Source: Phycisphaerae bacterium
GTDB taxonomy: Bacteria > Planctomycetota > Phycisphaerae > Sedimentisphaerales > Anaerobacaceae
Assembly: GCA_030667885.1 (NCBI GenBank)
Contig: DAOUVA010000192.1
Coordinates: forward strand, 1 to 7,817
DNA: 7,817 nucleotides
Direction: 5' to 3'
The notes under the pieces are model-generated. The model was given only the letters and a program-made list of their open reading frames with translations, did not search any database and was not told where the DNA came from. The translations under genes and the position numbers were made by a program. This document shows, one piece after another, positions 1 through 6,866 of this stretch; position 1 is the first letter of the stretch, and each line of letters starts with the position of its first letter.

Positions 1-101
1 ATGGCATTTTTATTTCTCCACAATGTAAGTCATTTGTTTTACTTATCTTAACAAATCAGAAAAATAGGGATTCTCCATTAGATACCCTCTGATTTTAATC
101 G

Positions 102-119
102 GCCAATCTACTGATTGGC
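102..119. repeat. Short perfect hairpin
   Basis: GCCAATC (102-108) and GATTGGC (113-119) form a perfect 7-bp inverted repeat around a 4-base loop. It lies just inside the 3' end of the unassigned minus-strand open frame. Neither side carries a clean T-run, so it is at best a weak terminator; a protein-binding palindrome is also possible. Confidence 0.4.
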
Positions 120-286
120 TTTACCCTAAAAACAAAGCAATAACAAGTTTGGCGAAATAGGTACGTCCGATAATGCCTTGCCTTTGCCCATATTTCCCCG
201 TCAAAGAGGTAAAAATAGCCATGAAGAACTTTGAGCACTCCAGTGTCAGTTTGTTTACAGTCGGCCGGTTGGTAACGTAACACTAA

Positions 287-309
287 GGATGCAGAGCGTA
301 TGAGCGTCC
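287..309. repeat. Small imperfect hairpin, REP-like in look
   Basis: GGATGC (287-292) can pair with GCGTCC (304-309), with one G-U pair, around an 11-base loop. It resembles the short GC-rich extragenic palindromes found in many copies in some genomes. Only one copy is seen here, so calling it a repeat family is a guess. Confidence 0.25.
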
Positions 310-438
310 CCCTACCATGGGCATGGGTCGATAGAGTTCACCAACGAAGGTTACTGAAACAGATTATCTTAGATTTTTATCCTTGATTTTGATATTCTAC
401 TTGAAAAGATGCCCAGCAGCGATCAAATGGAGTTTAAG

Positions 439-1563
439 ATGTCAAGCAAACAAGAAGAACAATCAAAAGATATAAACAAATTTTCTGAAAATGATACAAA
501 AGCACTTGAACAATTAGGCTTTGATGAATGGTTTCAAGATAAAAGTAAATCATATATAAAAGATGATTTTTCCATAGCCAGGATTATCGAAGTAAATAGA
601 AGCAGTTATAAAGTCTGCGGTGGTCATAGTACTATAATTGCAGAATTATCAGGTAAGTTTGTGTTTAATATTGAAAATAGCATAGATTATCCAACAGTAG
701 GCGACTGGGTTTTCATACAATGTTTTAACGATAAATCTACCGCAATAATACATGGCATCTTACCTCGAAAATCATTATTAAAACGTAAAGACCCCGGCAA
801 AGCAGTTGAGTTTCAACTAATCGCAGCAAATATCGATTATGCATTAGCCATGCAGTCTGTCGATTCAAACTTTGATTTAAATCGATTAGAAAGATATTTA
901 GTCATGATCAATGAGAGTGAAATCCAACCAATAGTTGTATTAAGTAAAACGGATTTGATATCATCTCATGAACTTTCCAAAATCAATGACAAGATGAAAC
1001 GATTTAATAACAAATATCTGTTTTTTCCAATTAGCAATGTGACCAGTTATGGGATAAAAGCCTTACAAAATGAACTTAAATCAAACCAAACATACTGCCT
1101 TTTAGGATCTTCAGGCGTTGGCAAAACTACACTCCTTAATATATTGCTTGGTGAAAATTTATTTGAAGTGAATGAAGTTAGAGAAAAAGATAATAAAGGC
1201 AGGCATACTACTACAAAAAGACATCTTATTCGTTTGGAATCAGGATCTATATTCATCGACACTCCCGGGATGAGAGAACTCGGCAATTTTGCTATTGGTA
1301 CTGGTTTAGAGGAAACTTTTGATGAAATTGTTTCTTACAGCAGCCAATGCCGTTTCAATGATTGTACCCATACACATGAAAAATGTTGCGCAGTGAAAGC
1401 AGCTGTTGAGCAGGGGATTATTGATGAAAATATCTATAAAAACTTTCTCAAGATCCAGAAAGAGTCTGCATTTTATGAGAGGTCCCTTCTGGATAAACGA
1501 AGGAAAGATAAAGCGTCCAGCAAAATACATAGAAATTATATGAAATCGACAAGGAAAAAATAA
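439..1563 (+). CDS. rsgA: Ribosome small-subunit biogenesis GTPase RsgA
   Basis: RsgA is a GTPase that binds the 30S subunit late in assembly and checks its decoding centre; it acts in the cytoplasm. The 374-residue protein has the circularly permuted order of this family. An N-terminal OB-like region (about 45-115) comes first, then G4 LSKTD (168-172) and a G5-like PIS (197-199). The P-loop GSSGVGKT (223-230), switch I HTTTK (256-260) and G3 DTPG (274-277) follow. The C-terminal zinc knuckle has Cys304, Cys309, His311 and Cys317. The tail is very basic, as is common for an rRNA binder. I place the start at ATG 439 because GGAG lies 6 bases before it. ATG 409 is in frame and would add ten residues but has no such site. 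The gene is strikingly AT-rich: a hand count of 1141-1200 gives 16 G+C of 60, against 28 of 60 for 3841-3900 in pheT. That suggests a different origin from its neighbours. Confidence 0.92.
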   Translation: MSSKQEEQSKDINKFSENDTKALEQLGFDEWFQDKSKSYIKDDFSIARIIEVNRSSYKVCGGHSTIIAELSGKFVFNIENSIDYPTVGDWVFIQCFNDKSTAIIHGILPRKSLLKRKDPGKAVEFQLIAANIDYALAMQSVDSNFDLNRLERYLVMINESEIQPIVVLSKTDLISSHELSKINDKMKRFNNKYLFFPISNVTSYGIKALQNELKSNQTYCLLGSSGVGKTTLLNILLGENLFEVNEVREKDNKGRHTTTKRHLIRLESGSIFIDTPGMRELGNFAIGTGLEETFDEIVSYSSQCRFNDCTHTHEKCCAVKAAVEQGIIDENIYKNFLKIQKESAFYERSLLDKRRKDKASSKIHRNYMKSTRKK

Positions 1564-1679
1564 TCACCCTCACAGATTTCACTGAACACGAGAAAGACAA
1601 AATAATCTCACGATAGCCGTTGTCAGGCAAATGTAAACACCGCTGTTAATCGACAATCTCAGCTTAATGCAGGAAATAA

Positions 1680-1706
1680 AAAAGGCCTGAACAAGACAGG
1701 CCTTTT
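1680..1706. terminator. Two-way intrinsic terminator between rsgA and 6S RNA
   Basis: GGCCTG (1684-1689) and CAGGCC (1697-1702) pair around a 7-base loop. An A-run lies on the left and TTTT on the right, so the stem extends to ten pairs. Read on the minus strand it ends in six or more T and stands right after the 6S RNA gene, as expected for its 3' end. Read on the plus strand it ends in TTTTAT and could also stop rsgA transcripts before they run antisense into the RNA gene. Confidence 0.85.
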
Positions 1707-1712
1707 ATCTTA

Positions 1713-1915
1713 GTTGCATGACGCTCCTCCACAGGTGCCGTAAGAAAGCGTTCGAAAAGAACCCTTTACTTCCAAGTGGGTAATCGTTACTTGTGTCCGA
1801 GAGTCCTATCGAGTAGGCTTTCCCGATCCATCAAGACCTGATTTCCCTGAGTATGGGTATCGGTTCTTTCAAACACATACTCCCTATACGAACACCGCAG
1901 GGGTTAGCCCGCAAC
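1713..1915 (-). ncRNA. ssrS: 6S RNA, regulator of RNA polymerase
   Basis: 6S RNA binds the housekeeping RNA polymerase holoenzyme by imitating an open promoter and damps transcription in slow growth. The stretch is about 203 nt, normal for this RNA. Its ends pair (GTTGC at the 5' end, 1911-1915; GCAAC at the 3' end, 1713-1717). An inner closing stem follows, joining the arm with GCGGTGTTCGTA to the arm with TACGGCACCTGTGG. A second stem joins GAAAGAACC to GGTTCTTTT, and an imperfect terminal hairpin lies beyond. From memory, several blocks match E. coli 6S RNA in order: TGTTCG near the 5' end, the GAACCGATA block (GAGCCGATA in E. coli), a GGGAAAGCCT block (GAGAAGCCTT) and AAGGGTTC near the 3' arm. 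A strong promoter and an intrinsic terminator frame it exactly. It lacks the hallmarks of tmRNA, RNase P RNA and SRP RNA. The ends are estimated from pairing and promoter spacing. Confidence 0.85.
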
Positions 1916-1920
1916 AATCT

Positions 1921-1949
1921 TTTATACCAGATTAAAAACTAAAAGTCAA
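1921..1949 (-). promoter_or_regulatory. Sigma-70 promoter of the 6S RNA gene
   Basis: On the minus strand TTGACT (1949-1944) and TATAAA (1926-1921) are separated by exactly 17 bases. Transcription should begin at about 1914-1915, the first base of the paired 5' end of the RNA. This is the best promoter in the window, which fits an abundant stable RNA. Confidence 0.85.
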
Positions 1950-2013
1950 TAAAATACCAACAAAATCCAAACTAATAACTTACATCTTCTACTTTTCTCT
2001 TTACTTGTTTTTC

Positions 2014-2040
2014 GGCTCTTTAGCTATTTTTTCTAAAGCC
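2014..2040. repeat. Imperfect hairpin in the AT-rich spacer after pheT
   Basis: GGCTCTTTAG and CTAAAGCC can pair with a two-base bulge across a T-rich loop. The spacer 1950-2178 is otherwise AT-rich and holds no gene I can see. The hairpin lies about 140 bases past the pheT stop and has no T-run after it on the minus strand, so it is a doubtful pheT terminator. Confidence 0.3.
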
Positions 2041-2178
2041 AAATTCTAACTCAAAAAACATATTTTTCTCTATGCCGTTTCTTCACACAAATCGAGCACT
2101 AATCGTCAAATCACAAGCCGGAACATTTACGTGATGTTAAGATTTTAGAGCTTACTCTTACTGTCGGCGTTAATATCC

Positions 2179-4197
2179 TTATGCCGTTCGCAACACTGCC
2201 CCAACAGACTTAGTAAGACTTTCCACGATATCAGTCTCAAAACCGTCAACTCTCTGGTGCGTTAATGTACCATCTTCATCTCTATATCGCAGCGAAAACG
2301 TAACACTTTTTTTGTCGGGCGGAATACCTTTGCCCTGGTATATACCAACAAACTGAACATCCTCAAGTTCAACGGTTGCTTTATTGTTGACAGCCTCGAT
2401 AATATTGGCCCAGCGGATATTATCATCGACGATAATCGAAAGGTCGCGCTGTATTGCCGGGAATCTCGGCAGCGGCTTGACTTCTACTGCACCACTTTGC
2501 AAAGCTGAAAGCTCCTCATACTCCAACTCTACAGCGCAGGGTAAGATGTCTTTGAAATCATATTTATCTTTCACCGCTTTCGAAACAATCCCTGCGGTTC
2601 CTATTGTTCGAGAGTTCACAATTATTTTAGCACCGGTCTGAGCCCAGATAAGCTCGGCAGGAGTAAAATCAATTTTTGCCTCTCTATCGATATTTCTTAT
2701 GAGTCCTTCAATAACACCACGCAGGTCTCGGAAATCACTGTCACAAACAAGAGTGAGTTTAGTCTTTTGAATCGGCAGCCCATCGCCCTGCTCATGGTTC
2801 GGCACAAAAGTATCCGCAATCTCAAATATTTTGCACGGTATATTCCCAGCGTTAAGATTTGTTCTCAAAACACCCAGCAAAGAACCAATAAGAGTTTGGC
2901 GAAGAATATTTGCGCTTTTTCTTGATACGTCTTTTACGGCCAGATGTTCCTTCACATCTTCCTTTGAGAAGAGTTCGGCAACAGAATTATCAACAAAGTC
3001 AACATTTATCGTTTCATAAAAGCCGCACCCGTTAAGATATGTTCCAAGGGACTCAATCAGCTTCTGACGGGCATCGACCGGTACGACTTCTATTTTGATT
3101 CTTCGCTCTGTTGGTACTTTGCCGTAGCCGTAAACACGGGCGACTTCTTCAATTAAATCAACTTCCCGATAAACATCACTTCGCCAGGAAGGTATCGAGC
3201 ATAGTATCACATCATCCCTGCTTTGTGGCTTGAAATTTAAAGCAGAGAGAATTCTCAAGGCCTCTTCACAAGGAATATTGATACCAAGCAACTTATTTAA
3301 GCGTGAAAGCCGGAGTGTTACCTCTTTCTTCTCGGATTTTTTAGGATAAATATCAACCACGCCCTTGGCCGCTTTTCCGCCCGCGAACTGAGTTATCAGT
3401 TGTGCAGTACGTTTTGAGGCCCAGTCCACCATCTCGATATCGACGTTTCGTTCAAATCGAAATGCAGCCTCCGAAGGAAGGGTCAGTGTGCGGGATGTTG
3501 TACGAATACTGACCGGGTCAAAATGGGCATCTTCCAGAAGGATTGTGGTGGTGGTTTCGCTAACCTCAGTATCGAGTCCGCCCATAACGCCGGCTATACC
3601 CACAGGCCCTTGCGTATCGGCGATAACCAGCATATCAGTATTAAGATCGCACTGTGTACCATCGATGCTGGTTAAACGCTCGCCGGCAAGTGCTTTTCTG
3701 ACTATTATTTTACCATCGTTAATCTTTGCATAATCGAAAGCGTGCGGCGGCTGGGCGGTTTCCATCATTGCATAGTTAGTAGCATCCACAACATTATTGA
3801 CACTTCGCACGCCAATGGCTTCAAGCCGCTTTCTGAGCCAATCCGGAGATTGAGCCACTTTGACACCATCAATAATCCGTGCAGTATATCGGCCACACAA
3901 ATCCGGGGCAATAATTTCAACACCGGCGAATTCCGTAACATCTTTGTCCAACTCGTCCAGCTCAATATCTGATATTTTAAGTTTTTTGCCCGTCGCAGCG
4001 GCTAACTCACGGGCAATACCTATATAACCCAGACAGTCGCCGCGGTTGCTGGTTATTTCAACATCGATAACAACATCGTCATCAAGATGTTCTATCCCCT
4101 CACAAGGAAATCCCAGGTCGCTCAGTATCTCAGCAATTTGGTCGGCACCAAGGCCGGTTTCGATATAATCACTTAACCAATTCAGTGAAATTTTCAT
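2179..4197 (-). CDS. pheT: Phenylalanine--tRNA ligase beta subunit, short form
   Basis: This is the beta chain of the alpha2-beta2 enzyme that charges tRNA-Phe; the beta chain edits mischarged Tyr-tRNA and helps hold the catalytic alpha chain. The protein has 672 residues, against about 800 in E. coli. The N-terminal MKISLNWL leads straight into the B1 core DVEITSNRGDCLG (45-57). The OB-fold tRNA-binding insert usual at about residues 40-150 is therefore absent. Next come the B3/B4 editing domain (about 110-275, with NNVVDATNY at 134-142 and SEAAFRFERNVD at 242-253) and B5 (about 293-360, with DLIEEVARVYGY at 347-358 carrying Glu350-Glu351). The synthetase-like core follows, then a C-terminal anticodon-binding domain (about 576-672, from LPRFPAIQRD). 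I chose ATG 4197 because the family begins there; a TTG at 4221 is in frame but adds nothing conserved. No pheS adjoins it, so the alpha chain must be encoded elsewhere. Confidence 0.95.
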   Translation of the reverse strand: MKISLNWLSDYIETGLGADQIAEILSDLGFPCEGIEHLDDDVVIDVEITSNRGDCLGYIGIARELAAATGKKLKISDIELDELDKDVTEFAGVEIIAPDLCGRYTARIIDGVKVAQSPDWLRKRLEAIGVRSVNNVVDATNYAMMETAQPPHAFDYAKINDGKIIVRKALAGERLTSIDGTQCDLNTDMLVIADTQGPVGIAGVMGGLDTEVSETTTTILLEDAHFDPVSIRTTSRTLTLPSEAAFRFERNVDIEMVDWASKRTAQLITQFAGGKAAKGVVDIYPKKSEKKEVTLRLSRLNKLLGINIPCEEALRILSALNFKPQSRDDVILCSIPSWRSDVYREVDLIEEVARVYGYGKVPTERRIKIEVVPVDARQKLIESLGTYLNGCGFYETINVDFVDNSVAELFSKEDVKEHLAVKDVSRKSANILRQTLIGSLLGVLRTNLNAGNIPCKIFEIADTFVPNHEQGDGLPIQKTKLTLVCDSDFRDLRGVIEGLIRNIDREAKIDFTPAELIWAQTGAKIIVNSRTIGTAGIVSKAVKDKYDFKDILPCAVELEYEELSALQSGAVEVKPLPRFPAIQRDLSIIVDDNIRWANIIEAVNNKATVELEDVQFVGIYQGKGIPPDKKSVTFSLRYRDEDGTLTHQRVDGFETDIVESLTKSVGAVLRTA

Positions 4198-4239
4198 AAC
4201 AAAAGCACCGTCGAAAAACAAAACCTCAATTTTGGCAAT

Positions 4240-4268
4240 AACTTAACCTCCAGAGCCATTTCTGTCAA
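4240..4268 (-). promoter_or_regulatory. Possible pheT promoter
   Basis: A perfect -35 TTGACA (4268-4263, minus strand) is followed after 17 bases by a poor -10, TAAGTT (4245-4240). If used, transcription would begin near 4233 and leave a leader of about 36 bases before ATG 4197. The -10 matches consensus at only three positions, so this is tentative. Read-through from trkA, 198 bases upstream with no visible terminator, is the alternative. Confidence 0.3.
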
Positions 4269-4395
4269 CCTTATTAGAATTAAGTCGGATTTGTATAGTT
4301 CGCAGAGCGGTAAGGATACTCAACCGGGCGGTTTTAATATCGCAAAGTCGAATAACACAACCACTTTATAGATAGGCCGGAGGCTAACTCAGACG

Positions 4396-5079
4396 TCAGG
4401 ATTTGTTTTTAACGATCAGCAAATCCACCGCCTTTTTAATGTTATCTACCGTAGAGATTAAGAACAGTTCATCACCTTCATTGATGACCTGCTGACCCCT
4501 GGGAATTGAGAATTCTTCAGTTTTCTTATTATATACGGCAATGAAGACACACTGAGATGGGAAGTGGCGGCTTCCGACAATGTCCTGAATGCTCTTACCG
4601 GCGATTTTTGCATGTTCAGGTACAATAACCAGAAATATATCCGCCTTGCCTCCGCCTATACTGGTTATTCTTCGAACCTGAGGATTTTCTATATCCATCA
4701 TTATCTGGCTGACCATCAGGTCGGTCATCCGAACAATTGAATGCACCCCTGCTACTTTATAAGCATTTTTATATGCGGGATCTCTCATCCTGACTATGAT
4801 TTGGGGTACCTCAAAACTCTTGGCTAAAATTGCACAGGCAAGGTTGTCGGCATCCTGGCCCGTTGCAGCAACCAGGACATCGGCCTTGGTTATACCCGCC
4901 TCATTCAAAGCTTCGATGCTCGTAGCACTCGCGTTAATCGCAACAACTCCAGTTTCGGCATATAACTTGTCACAGGTCTCCTTGTTCTGCTCAATTAATA
5001 CCACATCATGCTTGTTATCCAGTAACATACGAACAAGCCCGCCTCCAACCATTCCGCCCCCAGTGATAACAATATACAT
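4396..5079 (-). CDS. trkA: Trk-type potassium uptake regulatory subunit TrkA
   Basis: TrkA is the cytoplasmic nucleotide-binding ring that gates the TrkH potassium channel subunit. The 227-residue protein has one RCK unit. The Rossmann part (about 1-120) has the glycine motif GGGMVG (7-12) and acidic Glu30 at the end of the second strand, which favours NAD(H) binding. It continues with AATGQDADN (71-79) and IIVRMRDPAY (94-103). The RCK-C part (about 140-222) ends in the typical GDELFLI (202-208). E. coli TrkA has two such units in about 458 residues; this is the half-size form that works as a tetramer or larger ring. ATG 5079 is chosen because GGAGG (5092-5088) stands 8 bases before it; the in-frame TTG 5094 would overlap that site. 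It follows trkH on the same strand after 53 bases and is surely co-transcribed. Confidence 0.93.
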   Translation of the reverse strand: MYIVITGGGMVGGGLVRMLLDNKHDVVLIEQNKETCDKLYAETGVVAINASATSIEALNEAGITKADVLVAATGQDADNLACAILAKSFEVPQIIVRMRDPAYKNAYKVAGVHSIVRMTDLMVSQIMMDIENPQVRRITSIGGGKADIFLVIVPEHAKIAGKSIQDIVGSRHFPSQCVFIAVYNKKTEEFSIPRGQQVINEGDELFLISTVDNIKKAVDLLIVKNKS

Positions 5080-5132
5080 TTTTATTACCTCCAATTATGG
5101 ATAATATTCTAATTGATTGTTACTTTGACCAT

Positions 5133-6659
5133 TTATCTCCAGGCCTTCCTTGAAAACAAAAGTAATACCGGCAAAATTTCCAGTCTTCCCGCAAGCATGC
5201 CAAAAATATACGTTAGCTTCACAACAGGATGAATCTCTATCATATCCGGGCCCGAGATATAGCATGGGCCTATATTGCCCATTGCGGAAAACATCCCTGA
5301 AAATGATGCCCAGGGACCATGATTTGAAAACAGAGCAGTAATCACTCCTCCAAAAAGCAATAATGCCATCCATGTAAAAAACAAAGCGGCAATCCTATGC
5401 ACTTCGTCCTCAGGTAATATTTTCCTGTCGATTATCAATCCTGTAGATGCCTTGCTGGAGGTTCTCAGCTTGAAAATCTCTCTAAACATCAGCCTATTAA
5501 GTATAGCAATACGTACAACCTTAAAGCCGCCCGCCGTTGAACCAACACAGCCACCGATAACCATCATAACCAGAAACAATTGCTTAGCCGCGACACCGAA
5601 AAAATCAGAGCTGATATTCATCGTGGTAAAACCGCTCGTTGTGAGGATAGAAATCACCTGGAATAAGCTGTGCCGGAATGATCGCTCAACTTCTCCGAGG
5701 TCCACAGCGACACCACGGGTGAAGAGGGCTTCAAAAGCGCCTGTCCTGTATAGACGCTCGATCATAATGATAATCACAAAAACAGTTATGAGCCGCCACC
5801 AGTATCGAATTTCAACATTATCCCAAAGGGCCTTAAAATCTTTTGTCAAGATGCGGTAATGAATCAGAAAGTTGATTCCGCCTAACATCATTATGAAGGC
5901 CAGGGTATATTCTATCAACCTGTAATTGTAGTGGCCCGTCTCGTAGTAGTGTCCGATGCTGCTGTCATAAGGTGAAAAGCCACCTGTTGCAACCGCGGTT
6001 AGGCCGTGACAGACGGCATCGAAAACCGGCATTCTTTCGATGGCAAGAACGGCCACAGCTAATAACGTAAAAATCACATATATTGTCCAGATTATTCTGA
6101 TAGTATGGAATAATCCCGGAGCAGGCCTGCGGGAGGAAATCTTATGGCTTTCAGCTCCTAATATATGATGAGCCCCGCCTGCCTGAAATGTCAGCACTAA
6201 GAAAAAGGAAAGTATGCCTATGCCGCCCAACCATTGAGTAAGCGCCCGCCAGAAAAGTATGCTCCTCGGCATTTTATGCAGCTCTGAAAAAATTGTTATG
6301 CCGGTAGTAGTAAAACCGCTCATAGCTTCAAAATAAGCATCGAGGTAATTCGAGCTGGCCCCGATTACAAAGGGCAGGGCACCTAATGCCGAGACAACAA
6401 GCCAACTGAGAGCGCATATAAGCATAGAGCCGGCCGGATTAAGAGTCGCCGGCTTAAATTTATGGCGTAAAATCATTCCAAGTGAAAATGAAATTATAGA
6501 TGCAATAACGAAAGAGGTTGCAGTAATCCAGCCGTCACCAATTCGTCCCCAGTAAACAAGAACGACTATCAGAGGGAATAAAAGAATAAGGCCTAATATC
6601 TCAAGCAGATTTCCGATAAAATGCAATATGCAACTGATTTGTCGAAATCCGTTTCTCAT
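5133..6659 (-). CDS. trkH: Trk-type potassium uptake membrane subunit TrkH
   Basis: TrkH is the inner-membrane pore subunit for K+ uptake. The 508-residue protein has about ten hydrophobic segments and the four pore loops of the TrkH/KtrB family: AMSGFTTTG (112-120), GLTAVATGGF (219-228), ILTTSGFTT (338-346) and SAMGNIGP (458-465). Other family marks are ALTQWLGGIGIL (139-150), GGCVGSTAGGFKVVR (369-383) and MLAGRLEILPVL (488-499). The length is typical or slightly long. ATG 6659 is preceded by GGAG at about 6 bases spacing, and the N-terminus is basic before the first helix. It is the first gene of a trkH-trkA operon. The order and 53-base gap indicate that the pore and gating subunits are made together. 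Nothing looks truncated. Confidence 0.95.
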   Translation of the reverse strand: MRNGFRQISCILHFIGNLLEILGLILLFPLIVVLVYWGRIGDGWITATSFVIASIISFSLGMILRHKFKPATLNPAGSMLICALSWLVVSALGALPFVIGASSNYLDAYFEAMSGFTTTGITIFSELHKMPRSILFWRALTQWLGGIGILSFFLVLTFQAGGAHHILGAESHKISSRRPAPGLFHTIRIIWTIYVIFTLLAVAVLAIERMPVFDAVCHGLTAVATGGFSPYDSSIGHYYETGHYNYRLIEYTLAFIMMLGGINFLIHYRILTKDFKALWDNVEIRYWWRLITVFVIIIMIERLYRTGAFEALFTRGVAVDLGEVERSFRHSLFQVISILTTSGFTTMNISSDFFGVAAKQLFLVMMVIGGCVGSTAGGFKVVRIAILNRLMFREIFKLRTSSKASTGLIIDRKILPEDEVHRIAALFFTWMALLLFGGVITALFSNHGPWASFSGMFSAMGNIGPCYISGPDMIEIHPVVKLTYIFGMLAGRLEILPVLLLFSRKAWR

Positions 6660-6706
6660 TCACAGCTCCATAGTTTCTCAATGCCGCTGGTCGGCCTTGT
6701 TATTGA

Positions 6707-6734
6707 ATTATAATGCAGTTAGAGACTATTGCAA
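6707..6734 (-). promoter_or_regulatory. Sigma-70 promoter of the trkH-trkA operon
   Basis: On the minus strand TTGCAA (6734-6729) and TATAAT (6712-6707) are separated by 16 bases. Transcription would start near 6700 and give a leader of about 40 bases before the trkH ATG. The perfect -10 and good position support it; no operator-like repeat is obvious. Confidence 0.6.
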
Positions 6735-6818
6735 GCTATTTACCGGCCAATATCAAAGCCGACCGGACAAAAGATTTGTAATAGCCAAATTTGGACTTTT
6801 GTTTTTTGGGTTTTTCAT

Positions 6819-6824
6819 TATAAT
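6819..6824 (+). promoter_or_regulatory. Likely -10 box of the VOC-protein gene
   Basis: A consensus TATAAT lies 42 bases before the start codon at 6867. No good -35 stands at 16-18 bases; TTGGAC is 22 bases upstream, which is too far for a standard promoter. The intervening bases are T-rich. The gene may depend on an activator or on a weak -35. Confidence 0.4.
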
Positions 6825-6866
6825 GGTGTAAACTAATCTGCGTTAAGCAATTTGAGGAGAAACGAA

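Larger units (their letters stand above)
1..438. other. Unassigned stretch upstream of rsgA, no supported gene
   Basis: No protein or RNA family is recognisable on either strand. On the minus strand a frame stays open from about 337 down to a stop at 95-97. Its only usual start is a GTG at 283, giving 62 residues, rich in Tyr, Phe and Cys, that match no family I know. No ribosome-binding site stands before it. Short hairpins lie at 102-119 and 287-309. The stretch could be a decayed gene or mobile-element remnant, or an uncharacterised non-coding RNA, but nothing seen decides between these. No strong promoter for rsgA stands out; a weak -10-like TATTCT lies a few tens of bases before the gene. 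Confidence 0.4.

Noticed and set aside
95..283. Minus-strand frame of 62 codons as a real gene
   Set aside because: GTG start without a ribosome-binding site, odd composition and no recognisable family; kept only as part of the unassigned stretch.
1713..1915. tmRNA, RNase P RNA or SRP RNA instead of 6S RNA
   Set aside because: There is no tag-peptide frame or tRNA-like 3' end, no conserved RNase P core blocks, and no SRP Alu or GGAAGCAGCCA-type motif.
3488..3972. Plus-strand frames opposite pheT
   Set aside because: They are shadows of the pheT coding strand, with no ribosome-binding sites and no family match.
4321..4340. Terminator after trkA at an AACCGCCCGGTT palindrome
   Set aside because: The loop would have at most two bases and no T-run follows, so it cannot act as an intrinsic terminator.
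5095..5373. Minus-strand 92-codon frame overlapping the trkH end
   Set aside because: It is another frame of the trkH 3' end, which itself carries conserved family motifs to its stop; no sign of a frameshift.
5452..5859. Plus-strand frame of 135 codons inside trkH
   Set aside because: It lies wholly antisense to the well-supported trkH coding sequence and resembles no protein family.
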